A DNA stretch of 64,000 nucleotides. Origin: Azophilus sp026709365. GTDB lineage: Bacteria > Pseudomonadota > Gammaproteobacteria > Pseudomonadales > Azotimanducaceae. Within the stretch, counting starts at the first letter, position 1. Each line of letters starts with the position of its first letter. The notes beneath the pieces are model-generated. The model was not told the origin of the DNA. It made no database searches and saw only the letters and a program-made list of their open reading frames with translations. The position numbers were made by a program, and so were the translations under genes. Shown here piece by piece: positions 51,456-60,416 of the stretch. The DNA is taken from contig OZ241345.1 of NCBI GenBank assembly GCA_965200175.1, positions 3,162,001-3,226,000 on the forward strand, given 5' to 3'.

Positions 51456-51489
51456 ATAAACTATATTGGCCCGCCAGTAAATAAACTAT
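51456..51489. promoter_or_regulatory. Repeated ATAAACTAT in the divergent GMC/NMO promoter region
   Basis: ATAAACTAT occurs at 51456-51464 and 51481-51489, 25 bp apart, in the only AT-rich part of the gap between the two divergent genes. It could be a pair of regulator sites or overlapping promoters. Confidence 0.35.
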
Positions 51490-51520
51490 CCCGGCACTGG
51501 GATTTTTCAAGGAGGTCGCC

Positions 51521-52540
51521 ATGGGAGCCGCTGCGCAGCCCTTGTCCAGTCAACCATCGGGCCGGGACATCGCCGGGCCGGCCGTAAACCTGCCGTTCGA
51601 TTTCGCCGAACGGCTGAAAGTGCCGCTGATCGCCGCGCCGATGTTCCTGGTGTCCTGCCCGGCGCTGGCGGTTGCCGCCTGTCGGGCCGGCGTAATCGGC
51701 AGCTATCCGGCCCATTCCACCCGCACCCGGTCGGACTTCGCCGACTGGCTCGACGAAACCGAGGCGGCGCTGGCGCAGGCCGAGGCGGACGGCGAGCGGC
51801 CTGCGCCCTATGCGGTGAACTTGGTGGTGCATCCAAGCAACCCGCGGATGCGCGGCGACTTGGCGCTGTGCATCGAGCACAAGGTGCCGATCATCCTGAC
51901 CTCCAAGGGGGCGCCCATGGAAGTGTTCGACGAGATCCACGCCTACGGCGGGGTCGCTTTCCACGACGTGGCCTCCCGGCGGCATGCCGAGAAGGCGCTG
52001 GCCGCAGGCGCCGACGCCCTCATCGCGGTTTGCGGCGGCGCGGGCGGCCACACCGGCACGATCAACCCCTTCGCCCTGGTCAACGAAATCCGCGAAGTCA
52101 CTGACAAGCCGATCATCCTTGCCGGCGGCATGAGCTGCGGCAAGGACATACTGGCCGCCGAGGCCATGGGCGCGTCCTTGGTTTACATGGGCACCCGGTT
52201 CATCGCCACCCACGAGTCCCTGGCGCCGGATGACTACCACCATGCGCTCATCGACGGCGGGGCCAACGACATCTACTTCACGGCGGCCCTCGACGGCGCG
52301 CCGGCGAATTTTCTGACCCCCAGCCTGCTCGCGGCCGGCATCGACCTGAAGCGGCTGGCGGTCACCCCGCCGGGGGAGATCATCAGCGCCACCAAGGTCA
52401 AGGAGCGCTACAAAGGCATTTGGTCGGCGGGCCACGGGGTCGGCGCGGTTCGGGAAGTGGTGTCGGCCAGCGCCCTCTGCGAGCGGATCGTGGCCGAGTA
52501 TGAAGCGGCGCGGCGGGCCTTCGCCCGCCGGATCGCCTGA
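51521..52540 (+). CDS. Nitronate monooxygenase family protein
   Basis: This 339-aa FMN-dependent TIM-barrel enzyme is of the 2-nitropropane dioxygenase/nitronate monooxygenase family. The catalytic His is H177 in CGGAGGHTG, and the FMN phosphate-binding segments are in IILAGGMSCGKDILAAEA and MGTRFIATHES. Class I-like members detoxify nitronates such as propionate-3-nitronate; the true substrate is not known. A perfect AAGGAGGT lies 4 nt upstream of the ATG. The CoA-transferase gene starts 16 nt after its stop. Confidence 0.9.
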   Translation: MGAAAQPLSSQPSGRDIAGPAVNLPFDFAERLKVPLIAAPMFLVSCPALAVAACRAGVIGSYPAHSTRTRSDFADWLDETEAALAQAEADGERPAPYAVNLVVHPSNPRMRGDLALCIEHKVPIILTSKGAPMEVFDEIHAYGGVAFHDVASRRHAEKALAAGADALIAVCGGAGGHTGTINPFALVNEIREVTDKPIILAGGMSCGKDILAAEAMGASLVYMGTRFIATHESLAPDDYHHALIDGGANDIYFTAALDGAPANFLTPSLLAAGIDLKRLAVTPPGEIISATKVKERYKGIWSAGHGVGAVREVVSASALCERIVAEYEAARRAFARRIA

Positions 52541-52556
52541 GCGGGGAGGCGGCGGC

Positions 52557-54788
52557 ATGAACGGTTCAGCCACCCCATCCCCCAAGGCCGCTCCTTCCCC
52601 CAAGGCATTGCTGCGCGGCATTCAAGTGGTGGAGCGGGCATCCGACGCAGCGCCCGACCTGGTGCGGATCGCGGCTGCCTTCACCGGGCGCCTGCTCGCC
52701 GACTTGGGCGCCGCCGTCACCCGGGTGGAATCCCCGGACGACGGGCTGGCGCGCCTGCGCAGCGTCGCGCACGAGGATCTGTCCGCGGGCAGCGTGCTGT
52801 CCACCTTCCTGAATCGGGGCAAGGCCCGCACCGACGAGGGCGGGGCCGCCGCTGCGCTGGCCGCTGCGCAGCTGGCTGTGGTCGCGGAGCCCGGCCCTGC
52901 CGAGGGGCTTGTTCGGCCTGACGGCGGCTTGAGCGTGGTGCGGTTGAGCGGCGCGCGGCCCGGTGCGGGGCTCGACGATGCGCCGCTCTCCGAACTGGGC
53001 ATTCAGGGGTTGGTTGGGCTGACCGATCTCTTTGGCGAACCGGACGGGCAGCCGTTGGCGATGGGTGGCCACCAGACCGCCTACGCCACCGGCTATGCGG
53101 CCTTTTGCGCGGCCATGGCGTTGATTGCCAAACAGCGGCTGTGCGGGCAGGCGGACTGTGCCGAGGTCAACGCGGTGGATGCCTTGGCGTGGGTGAACTG
53201 GAAAGGCATCGCCGCCGGCACCCTGGGCTTCCCGGTCCGGCGCGAGGGCCGCGCTGCGGACGCGCCGGTGCTTCGCTGCGCGGACGGCCACTTCGCTTTC
53301 CTTTACTTGCCCCGCGACTGGGACCACATCCGCGCCGCCGTGGACGACCCCCGCCTGGAGTCGGATCGCTTCGCCAGCCCCGGCCGGCGGGCCAGAAACG
53401 CCGGTGCGTTGAACGAGATTCTTGGCGAGTGGGCCAGCACGCAAACGCGCGAGGCGCTCTATGACTTCTGCCAGCGGTGCGGCATACCGGGCGGCCCCGT
53501 GCTGCACGCCGCCGATCTTCTGGGCGATGCCGCCTATTCGTTTCGCGGCTACCTCGAATCGACGCCCCACGGCGCCGACCGAAGCGTGACGGTGCCGGGC
53601 CTGCCGATGACCATTGAGGACGCCGCTACGCCGCCGAACCGGGCAAGGCCAGCCGTTGCCGGCCCATCCGCGCCTGAAGCGGGCGATGCGCCCCTCGCCG
53701 GCATGACGGTGCTGGACCTCGGAATCTTCACCGCCGGTTCGGTGACCTCCACCTTGCTGGCGGACTTGGGCGCCACGGTGATCAAGGTGGAGTCCGAAAC
53801 CTATTCGGATCCATTCCGGATTTGGCCGGGCATCGACGGCGACTCGCCGCTGTTCACGTTCAACAACCGCAACAAGCTGGGGGTCAACATCGACCTCAAG
53901 ACCGATGCGGGCCGTGAGCGGTTCCTCAAGCTGGTGGCCAAGGCCGACGTGGTGGTGGAGAACTTCCGGCGCGGGGTTATGGATCGCTTGGGGATCGGCT
54001 ATTCGGCGCTCAAGGCGGCCAATCCGAGGATCGTGCTGGCCTCGATCTCAGGCCAAGGCGCCTCCGGCCCGGGCTCCACCCATGTGAGCTTCGGCTCCAC
54101 CCTTGAGGCCATTGGCGGCGTGGCGGCGCTCACCGGCTACGCGGGGGGCTCCTGCTACATCAGCGGGCGCAATCTGAACTACCCGGACCAGATCGTCTGC
54201 CTCTACGGGGCGGGCGCGGCCATCGCCGCGCTGCTTACGGCCCGCGAACGGGGGGCGGGCATCCACATCGATGTCTCCCAGCGCGAGGTGACCAGCCTGG
54301 CCGTCGGGGAGCAGATCGCCGCGGCGAGCCTGGCGACGGGCACGGCTGCCGGAATGGCGGCCGGGTTCCCCGGCAACGCCAGCCCCAATGCGGCGCTGCA
54401 GGACATCTTCCCCGTCGAGGACGGCTGGCTGTGCGTGACGGTTCCGGATGCGCAGCGCCAAGCGCGACTGGCGCAAGTCCTCGGTGCGGCGACGGACGAT
54501 GTGCGCGGGGTGCTGGGCAACTGGCTCGCTGAGCGCACCGCAGCGGCCGCCAGCGAGGCCTTGCGGCCTCTGGGCATCGCCGCCAACAAGGCCAACACCG
54601 GCGCCGAAGCCGCCGCGGATCCGTCCATCAGGGACAGCGCCGCGTTTGCCAGGACCCCGGCGGGCGCCATGGTCAAGGGATTTCCGTTCCGGCTTCTCAA
54701 CACCCCGTTGCACATCCGCGGGGAGTCGCCAAAGATGGGCGAGCACACCGACCAGGTGCTTTCCGAGTTTCTGGGCGCCGCTGGTTAG
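52557..54788 (+). CDS. Tandem-fused family III CoA-transferase (CaiB/BaiF-type)
   Basis: This 743-aa protein carries two CaiB/BaiF domains: about 20-370 and 395-740. The second has all family marks (VLDLGIFTAGSVTSTLLADLGA, FNNRNKLGVNIDLK, VVVENFRRGVMDRLGIGY) and a candidate catalytic Asp in NYPDQ (D544). The first half is shorter and diverged; at the matching place it reads GGHQTAYATG (H172), with no Asp. It probably acts as a one-chain dimer with one active site. The ATG at 52557 has GGGGAGG upstream. Confidence 0.85.
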   Translation: MNGSATPSPKAAPSPKALLRGIQVVERASDAAPDLVRIAAAFTGRLLADLGAAVTRVESPDDGLARLRSVAHEDLSAGSVLSTFLNRGKARTDEGGAAAALAAAQLAVVAEPGPAEGLVRPDGGLSVVRLSGARPGAGLDDAPLSELGIQGLVGLTDLFGEPDGQPLAMGGHQTAYATGYAAFCAAMALIAKQRLCGQADCAEVNAVDALAWVNWKGIAAGTLGFPVRREGRAADAPVLRCADGHFAFLYLPRDWDHIRAAVDDPRLESDRFASPGRRARNAGALNEILGEWASTQTREALYDFCQRCGIPGGPVLHAADLLGDAAYSFRGYLESTPHGADRSVTVPGLPMTIEDAATPPNRARPAVAGPSAPEAGDAPLAGMTVLDLGIFTAGSVTSTLLADLGATVIKVESETYSDPFRIWPGIDGDSPLFTFNNRNKLGVNIDLKTDAGRERFLKLVAKADVVVENFRRGVMDRLGIGYSALKAANPRIVLASISGQGASGPGSTHVSFGSTLEAIGGVAALTGYAGGSCYISGRNLNYPDQIVCLYGAGAAIAALLTARERGAGIHIDVSQREVTSLAVGEQIAAASLATGTAAGMAAGFPGNASPNAALQDIFPVEDGWLCVTVPDAQRQARLAQVLGAATDDVRGVLGNWLAERTAAAASEALRPLGIAANKANTGAEAAADPSIRDSAAFARTPAGAMVKGFPFRLLNTPLHIRGESPKMGEHTDQVLSEFLGAAG

Positions 54789-54907
54789 AAGCCTCCGCCT
54801 CCAGAATTGGAATTCACGGCTGCAAACCCGCTTCCGCCCGTTCAAAAGGGACGAGCGGCATGGAGTTTTCGCTCTCGCGACTTCCTGCGGCGCAGGCTCT
54901 TGGGTTG

Positions 54908-56482
54908 TCAGATCTTCCGCTCCCGCCCGGCCCAAGCCGCTTCCCGTAGCGGCTTCTTGTCAAGCTTGCCCACTGGCGTTCGCGGCAGCTCGTCCATGAT
55001 CGTCACGCGCTTGGGGGCCTTCACCCCGCCGATGTCGGCCTTGGTTCGCGCCATGATTTCCGCCGGCGTCATCGCCGCGCCGGGCGTCACTTCCACGTAG
55101 GCGCACACCGCCTCGCCCCACTTGCGGTCCGGCTCGCCGATGACCGCGGCGAGCTCAATGCCGTCGATGCGCATGAGCGCCTGCTCCACCTCGGTGGAAT
55201 AGACGTTGAAGCCGCCGCTGATGATCATGTCCTTTTTGCGGTCAACAATGTGCAGGAAGCCCTGCTCGTCCAGATGGCCGATGTCGCCGGTGAGGTGCCA
55301 GCCGTGTACCCGCACCTTGGCCGTCTCCTCGGGGCTTTGGTAGTAGCCCTCGGAAACCATCGGCCCCTTCACCGCGATTTCGCCGTTGGTCCCAGACGGC
55401 AGTTCGCGGCCGGCGTCGTCGAGTATGGCGATGGTCGAGATGGCGGTGGCGCGGCCCACGCTGCCGAGCCGCGTGTCAGTCGCCAGCCCCTTGCTGGGAT
55501 CGTTGTCGATGAAGTGCTCTTCCGGCGCCAGCCGGGCAATGAACATCGGGCATTCGGTCTGCCCGAACCCGCCGCGCATGACCGGCCCGAAGACCTCGAT
55601 GGCCTCCTTGAGCCGGTCTAGCGCTATCGGCGCCGAGCCGTAGCTGAAGCTCTTGAGGGAGGCGTAGTCGTGGTCGCGCACGTCCGGCTGGTCGAGCAGG
55701 GCGTAGATGCCGGTGGGCGGCAAAAAGAAGTCGGTGACGCTGTGCTGGCCGATCAACCGGAGAATCGCTGCGGGGTCCACGGTCTCCATGATGACGGTCC
55801 TGGTGCCGCTGGACAGGCCGCAGAGCGCCACGCGCCCGCCGACATGGGTCATGGGCGCGGCGGCCAGCACAACCGGGTCGTGCGCTGCGTAGGTGGTCCG
55901 CATGCCGTGGTCAAGGGCGCAGAAGTTGCGGTTGCTTAGCATCACGCCCTTGGGCAGCCCGGTGGTGCCGCCGGTGAGCGGAATGGAGATCAGGTCCGTG
56001 GGGGCGCGGCTGACCGTCGGCGGCGTTTCCGAGGCGCCCGCCATCCAGGCGTCAAGGCCCGGCGGGCCGGCGCGGTCCAGGCAGACGGCGGTGGCTGCCG
56101 CGCCCGTCGCGGCTTGGAAAGCCCGCACGGGCGCCTCGAATGCGCCTTGGAAGAACAGGGCATCGCAGCCAAACTGCTGGAGAATCGCCACGTTGTCGCT
56201 GGTCGAGTTGCGGGGGTTGACGGGTATCCAGACGCCGCCGGCCCGCAGGATGCCCAGGGTGGCGATGAACGACAGGGCCGAGTTGAGGCTATAGACCGCG
56301 CCCTTGCAATCCGGCTGGAAACCCCCTTCGATAAGCCGGTTGGCGATCTTCGCGGACAGCCGGTCCACCTCGCCGTAGGTGAAGGCTTGGTCCCGAAACA
56401 CCAGGCAGTCACGATGCCGATGCCGCCGCAATGCCGAGTCGATGACCGGCAGGAAAGATCTGTCGAACGGTTTGGGATCCAT
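54908..56482 (-). CDS. AMP-dependent acyl-CoA synthetase/ligase
   Basis: This 524-aa ANL-superfamily enzyme activates a carboxylic acid with ATP and CoA. P-loop ISIPLTGGTTGLPKGVML, the YGSAPIALDRL and GFGQTECPM segments, HLTGDIGHLDEQGF, the hinge DRKKDMIISGGFNVY and the C-terminal Lys in PRTPVGKLDKKPLRE are all intact. The ATG at 56482 starts the family N-terminus (MDPKPFDRSF). It is 16 bp downstream of the tetR stop and likely co-transcribed with it. Confidence 0.92.
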   Translation of the reverse strand: MDPKPFDRSFLPVIDSALRRHRHRDCLVFRDQAFTYGEVDRLSAKIANRLIEGGFQPDCKGAVYSLNSALSFIATLGILRAGGVWIPVNPRNSTSDNVAILQQFGCDALFFQGAFEAPVRAFQAATGAAATAVCLDRAGPPGLDAWMAGASETPPTVSRAPTDLISIPLTGGTTGLPKGVMLSNRNFCALDHGMRTTYAAHDPVVLAAAPMTHVGGRVALCGLSSGTRTVIMETVDPAAILRLIGQHSVTDFFLPPTGIYALLDQPDVRDHDYASLKSFSYGSAPIALDRLKEAIEVFGPVMRGGFGQTECPMFIARLAPEEHFIDNDPSKGLATDTRLGSVGRATAISTIAILDDAGRELPSGTNGEIAVKGPMVSEGYYQSPEETAKVRVHGWHLTGDIGHLDEQGFLHIVDRKKDMIISGGFNVYSTEVEQALMRIDGIELAAVIGEPDRKWGEAVCAYVEVTPGAAMTPAEIMARTKADIGGVKAPKRVTIMDELPRTPVGKLDKKPLREAAWAGRERKI

Positions 56483-56498
56483 GCTGCCGCCTTGAGGC

Positions 56499-57143
56499 TC
56501 AGCGCAGGCTGGCCATGACCGTCGCCTGCATCGCGGCCCGCATGGGGGACAGGGCCACCCGCTTGGGATCGATGAGGTGTTGCATGACCATGCCCCGCAG
56601 GGCGCCGATGATGAGGGCGGCGGCGGCATCGGCGTCAACGGCGGCGTTGAACTCGCCGTCACGGATGCCTTGGCGGATGATGCGGGCAACCGTGTCCCGG
56701 GTGCCGGCGTTGAGGTCCGCGATGGGCTTGCGAATTTCCGGAACGCCGCCGAGCGCCTCGCCCATGATGACGTACAGCGCCCGCATGGGCCCCTCCCGCA
56801 GCGAGGCCTCGCGAAGGTACAGCTCGATGAAGTTGTTCAGCGATGCGGCGGCGTTGGCCTGCTGGATTGCGCTGCCGAGCTGGTCGTGCAGAAAGCGTCT
56901 GGAAATCCGCTTCACCGCCGCGAGCAGCAACCCCTCCTTGGACCCGAACTTGTGGCTGACCAAGCCCGCCGTGTAGCCCGCCTTGCGGCCCACCTGGCCC
57001 AAGGTGGTCCGCTGGTAGCCTTGGCGGGCGAACAGCCCGATGGCGGCCCGCAGCATGCGCCGTTCCGATTGCTCCCGGCGCTGCTCCTGGGTTCTTGGCG
57101 CGGTGGCGGATTGCGGCATCCTGCGGCTTCCATTGCAGTTCAC
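56499..57143 (-). CDS. TetR family transcriptional regulator
   Basis: This 214-aa TetR-type repressor has an N-terminal HTH at about 28-75 (AAIGLFARQGYQRTTLGQV...GLVSHKFGSKEGLL) and a helical ligand-binding half. ATG at 57119 (MPQSATAP) is an alternative start. It is divergent from the CitE-like lyase gene across an AT-rich 195 bp and leads into the acyl-CoA synthetase gene, so both directions are probably its targets, with an acyl-CoA or acid as ligand (inference). Confidence 0.9.
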   Translation of the reverse strand: MNCNGSRRMPQSATAPRTQEQRREQSERRMLRAAIGLFARQGYQRTTLGQVGRKAGYTAGLVSHKFGSKEGLLLAAVKRISRRFLHDQLGSAIQQANAAASLNNFIELYLREASLREGPMRALYVIMGEALGGVPEIRKPIADLNAGTRDTVARIIRQGIRDGEFNAAVDADAAAALIIGALRGMVMQHLIDPKRVALSPMRAAMQATVMASLR

Positions 57144-57278
57144 TTAAGCGGCCCCGCCAATCCGAGGATTCGATGGCCGACGCGGCGGTTGGACGCCTGC
57201 GCGCCATTGGCCAAGCCTTCGCCAAGCCGCCGGAGGGCATGTTAGCGAAAGCCGGCGGCGCCCTCAAGAAACTTATTG

Positions 57279-57309
57279 AATTGACAATTATTAAATGGTG
57301 TAGCAAGAT
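57279..57309 (+). promoter_or_regulatory. Promoter and possible TetR operator ahead of the CitE-like gene
   Basis: AATTGACAATT (57279-57289) is a perfect palindrome with a one-base centre and contains the -35-like TTGACA (57281-57286). A weak -10, CAAGAT, lies 17 bp on. The AT-rich patch stands out in this GC-rich genome. Overlap of the palindrome with the -35 would let a repressor block the promoter. Confidence 0.4.
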
Positions 57310-57338
57310 TGGCCGCTCATTCAACAAGGGGACTGACC

Positions 57339-58250
57339 ATGATGAATCGACTGCGGCGATCGGAGCTAGCGGTGCCCGCGTCCAATCCGAAGCTGGTTGA
57401 AAAGGCCGCTGGATCCGACGCCGACCTGGTGTTTCTGGATCTGGAGGACGCCACCGCGCCCGCCGCCAAGGAGGGGGCGCGGCAAATCGCCATTGACGCC
57501 CTCAACGAGTTGGACTGGGGCCGAACCATCAGGGCCGTGCGCGTCAACGACCACGAAACCGAATGGGCCGTTTACGACATGGTGAGCATTCTTGAGGGGG
57601 CGGGCGAGAAGCTCGACATCATCATCATTCCCAAGGTCAAGAAGCCCTCCGATCTGCTGTTCTTCGAGACCATGCTGCTGTCGCTGGAAAAGAAGCTGAA
57701 GATCAGCAAGCCCATCGGCCTTGAAGTGCTGATCGAGGAGGCCGAGGGCCTAGGCCGCGTCGAGGAGATCGCCCGCTGCTCCGAGCGTCTGGAGGCGCTG
57801 ATCCTGGGCTTCGGCGACTTGGCGGCCAGCATGGGCATGCGCTTTGGCCACGAACTGGACCCGAGCTACAAGTACCCCGGCGACATCTGGAACGCCCATC
57901 GCGTCCGCTTGATCGCCGCTTGCCGCGCGGCGGGCATCGACGCCATAGATGGCCCGTTCGGCAACTTCAAGGACGACGAGGGCTACCGCGCCCAAAGCAC
58001 CTACGCCGCGGCCTTGGGCGCGGTGGGCAAGTGGTGCATCCACCCCGCCCAGATTCCCCACGCCAACGCCGTATTCGCGCCGACCGAGAAGGAGTTGCGG
58101 GTGGCGCAGAAAATGGTGGATGCCTACGAAGCCTCGGTCAAGGCCGGTTCCGGCGCCGGCGGTGCGGGCGGCTCGTTGGTGGACGCCGCCACCGAGCGCC
58201 TCTATCGGCCGGTAATCGACCGGGCGCGGCAGATCGGGATGATCCCATGA
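57339..58250 (+). CDS. HpcH/HpaI-type CoA ester lyase (CitE-like)
   Basis: This 303-aa TIM-barrel lyase/aldolase is of the citrate lyase beta/malyl-CoA lyase group. It has ELAVPASNPK near the start, Mg2+-binding FLDLEDATAP (residues 32-41), EVLIEEAEGL, GFGDLAASMGMRFGHE, and KWCIHPAQIP near the end, all typical. AAGGGG lies 8 nt upstream of the ATG at 57339; a second ATG directly follows. It cleaves a hydroxy-acyl-CoA to acetyl- or propionyl-CoA plus an aldehyde/oxo acid. It overlaps the next gene by 4 nt (ATGA). Confidence 0.9.
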   Translation: MMNRLRRSELAVPASNPKLVEKAAGSDADLVFLDLEDATAPAAKEGARQIAIDALNELDWGRTIRAVRVNDHETEWAVYDMVSILEGAGEKLDIIIIPKVKKPSDLLFFETMLLSLEKKLKISKPIGLEVLIEEAEGLGRVEEIARCSERLEALILGFGDLAASMGMRFGHELDPSYKYPGDIWNAHRVRLIAACRAAGIDAIDGPFGNFKDDEGYRAQSTYAAALGAVGKWCIHPAQIPHANAVFAPTEKELRVAQKMVDAYEASVKAGSGAGGAGGSLVDAATERLYRPVIDRARQIGMIP

Positions 58251-59413
58251 GCGGCTACCTCAACGACGAGCGGCGGCTCATCCAGCAGTCGGCGCGGGAA
58301 TTCACCGCGGCGGAGGTGCTGCCCGTGGCCAACCGGCTCGATCCGGAGAAGGGCCAGATTCCCCGCGAACTCATCCAAAAGATGGGCGAGATGGGCTACT
58401 TCGGCATTCTCATCCCGGAGGAGTACGGCGGCCTTGGGCTGGGCGTCTTTGAGTACTGCCTAGTCGCGGAGGAGCTGGCCCGCGGCTGGATGAGCGTCGC
58501 CTCGCTGATCGCCCGAGGCAACAGCTTCTACCGGTCGGTGCCTGGATACGGCGATGGGCGCCGGGAGCGCATCGAGCGCATGGCGGTGGGCGACTACTTG
58601 GGCGCCTTCGCCATGTCGGAGCCCAACGCCGGCTCCGACGTGGCGGCGTTGAGCTGCCGGGCGCGGCGCGACGGCAGCGACTGGATCATCAACGGCAACA
58701 AGTACTGGTGTACCTTCGCCGACGAAGCGGACTTCATCAACGTCGTCTGCCGGGTGGAAACCGATGACGGCGCCCGCCAGGCCGGCCTGAAGTCCATCGC
58801 CGTGGAGAAGCCCCGGGGCCAGCTGCCCGAGGGCGTCTCCGGCGCGCCGATTCCGAAGATCGGCTATCACGGCTGGAAGACCTTTGAACTTGCCTTCGAC
58901 AATGTCCGGGTGCCGTCGCTCGACGGACCGGCGGATGATGCGCGCAGCCGCGGCAGCGGCGGCTTCGTGGGCATCCAGCAGGGCTTGGAGGTGGCCCGCG
59001 CCCACACCGCCGCCCGCTCCATCGGCTTGGCCGCCGGTGCCCTGCAGGTGGCCGTGGACTACGCCCAGGAGCGGGTGCAGTTTGGGCGGCCCATCGCCAA
59101 GTTCCAGGCGATTCGCTTCAAGATCGCCACCATGGCCACCGAGATCGAGGCCGCCCGGCAGCTCATGCACTACGTGTGCAGCGAGATCGACTCCGGACGG
59201 CGCTGCGACAAGGAGGCGGCAATGGTCAAGTACTTTGCGGCGGAGATGTCGGAGCGCGTCACCTCGGAGGCGCTGCAGGTTCTCGGCGGCGCCGGCTACA
59301 CCACCCACTACCCGGTGGAGCGCTTCTGGCGCGATGCGCGCCTGACCAAGATTTTCGAGGGCACCTCGGAGATCATGCAGCGGATCATCTCGGATCGCAT
59401 TTTGGGCAAGTAG
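58247..59413 (+). CDS. Acyl-CoA dehydrogenase
   Basis: This 388-aa FAD acyl-CoA dehydrogenase has AMSEPNAGSDVAAL for FAD/substrate contact, a C-terminal ALQVLGGAGYTTHYPVER, and the catalytic base E371 in IFEGTSEI at the usual short/medium-chain place. That is different from the 9.8-kb enzyme, so the two are unlike in chain or branch preference. Translation is coupled to the CitE-like lyase by a 4-nt overlap. Confidence 0.93.
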   Translation: MSGYLNDERRLIQQSAREFTAAEVLPVANRLDPEKGQIPRELIQKMGEMGYFGILIPEEYGGLGLGVFEYCLVAEELARGWMSVASLIARGNSFYRSVPGYGDGRRERIERMAVGDYLGAFAMSEPNAGSDVAALSCRARRDGSDWIINGNKYWCTFADEADFINVVCRVETDDGARQAGLKSIAVEKPRGQLPEGVSGAPIPKIGYHGWKTFELAFDNVRVPSLDGPADDARSRGSGGFVGIQQGLEVARAHTAARSIGLAAGALQVAVDYAQERVQFGRPIAKFQAIRFKIATMATEIEAARQLMHYVCSEIDSGRRCDKEAAMVKYFAAEMSERVTSEALQVLGGAGYTTHYPVERFWRDARLTKIFEGTSEIMQRIISDRILGK

Positions 59414-59422
59414 GCCTGCATC

Positions 59423-59452
59423 TGTGCGGGTTCGGAGACATCTCGGAACCCG
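59423..59452 (+). repeat. Solo arm of the dispersed repeat
   Basis: TGTGCGGGTTCGGAGACATC continues into TCGGAACCCG. This matches the arm found at the start of the two-hairpin units and at the ends of the IS element, but no hairpins follow. It lies 10 bp after the acyl-CoA dehydrogenase stop. Confidence 0.5.
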
Positions 59453-59468
59453 TGCTGACTGCACCGGC

Positions 59469-60071
59469 TCAGGGTCGGTACTTGATCCGCTCCCCGTCGA
59501 TCGCAATGTAATTCAGCTCCTCGAGACCGTTCACGAGTGCGTCAAGCTGATCCTCGGCAAGGCTTTTCCCAAACAGGTTGTTGATGGTGGTGCGAACCGT
59601 GCGCACCTTGCGCGGGCGCGACTTGCCCTGCATGTCGAAGTTCCTGACCACCTTTTGGAGCTGTTCGTCAATTGAGCCGGACTCGTCCGCCCGCAGCCAG
59701 GGAATCTCAAACAGGCCCTTGCGCCGCTCGACTTGGATGCCGTTCTCCTGAAGATGCCTGATCAGCGGGTCGAACCCAGTGTCCTTGGAGACGACGTGGA
59801 AGTGGTCGTTCGAACCCGGCTTCGCCAGCTTGCCCAAGTAATAGGCAATATGGAAGTCGAGGGCATTCCTGCCGCTGCCCGTGACCTCAATGTAGCGCGC
59901 GTCGCCGCCGAAGGACTGCATCTCGAACACCAGATCCCTTGGCAGCTTCTGCTGGTTCGCGCCCACGAACACAATGATGCGGAAGACGTGATCCTGCGAA
60001 TCGCCCCTCAACGCCGCCAAGTTCTTCGGCTGAACGTTCTCGTAGTCGATCAGCACATGGTGGGTGGCCAT
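59469..60071 (-). CDS. PIN-like/NYN domain protein
   Basis: This protein of about 200 aa begins with VLIDYENVQPKNLAAL and continues with NALDFHIAYYLGKLA and HVVSKDTGFDPLIRHL. Conserved acidic residues fit a PIN/NYN-type metal-dependent RNase fold. The C-terminal 70 residues form a basic, possibly RNA-binding helical domain. The ATG at 60071 was preferred over the TTG at 60083. It may act on RNA, but no partner (antitoxin) gene is adjacent. Confidence 0.75.
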   Translation of the reverse strand: MATHHVLIDYENVQPKNLAALRGDSQDHVFRIIVFVGANQQKLPRDLVFEMQSFGGDARYIEVTGSGRNALDFHIAYYLGKLAKPGSNDHFHVVSKDTGFDPLIRHLQENGIQVERRKGLFEIPWLRADESGSIDEQLQKVVRNFDMQGKSRPRKVRTVRTTINNLFGKSLAEDQLDALVNGLEELNYIAIDGERIKYRP

Positions 60072-60151
60072 CGCCTGCCCCAACGGCCTGACACACGACG
60101 ATTTTAGAACGAAGAACGGAATGTTTCACCACACAACGCTTGCGACCGGGC

Positions 60152-60268
60152 AGCGGCACCGCTTGACTCAGGTCATCGTCGTGGTTCAGTCGAGGGCATC
60201 CTGCCCTCGCAGTGGCGCTCGTCGGAGCGCCGCCCGCTCAAGCCCAGCCAAAGTCAAACTGAGCCACT
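60152..60268 (+). mobile_element. Short inverted copy of the lpoA MITE-like element
   Basis: It is 117 bp. The right end (60254-60268) is the exact 15-bp terminal repeat; the left end (60152-60166) matches at 11 of 15. Relative to the 44-kb copy it is inverted and lacks an internal block of about 59 bp lying between two CGAGGGC/GCCCTCG repeats. About 77 bp at the right are nearly identical to the 44-kb copy. Confidence 0.75.
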
Positions 60269-60280
60269 ACCCTGCACAGG

Positions 60281-60374
60281 CGCGGGCTCAGAAGCATCTC
60301 GGAATCCGACCTGCGCGACGAGCGCGGAGTTTCGCGCAGCGAAACTCCATCCGTGCCCGCTTTGCGGGCACGCA
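60281..60374 (+). repeat. Dispersed two-hairpin repeat, one unit
   Basis: It begins CGCGGGCTCAGAAGCATCTC. Hairpin 1 is GAGTTTCG-CGCAG-CGAAACTC and hairpin 2 GTGCCCGC-ttt-GCGGGCAC. The unit abuts the promoter of the HAD gene. Together with the MITE copy it fills most of 60084-60379. Confidence 0.85.
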
Positions 60375-60379
60375 GGTGC

Positions 60380-60407
60380 TTGATTGAAAGCCCCTGTGGC
60401 ATAAAAT
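60380..60407 (+). promoter_or_regulatory. Likely sigma-70 promoter of the HAD gene
   Basis: TTGATT (60380-60385), a 16-bp spacer and TAAAAT (60402-60407), placed directly after a dispersed repeat. The start codon is only 10 bp past the -10, so the transcript would be leaderless or nearly so. Confidence 0.4.
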
Positions 60408-60416
60408 TCGCCGCCC

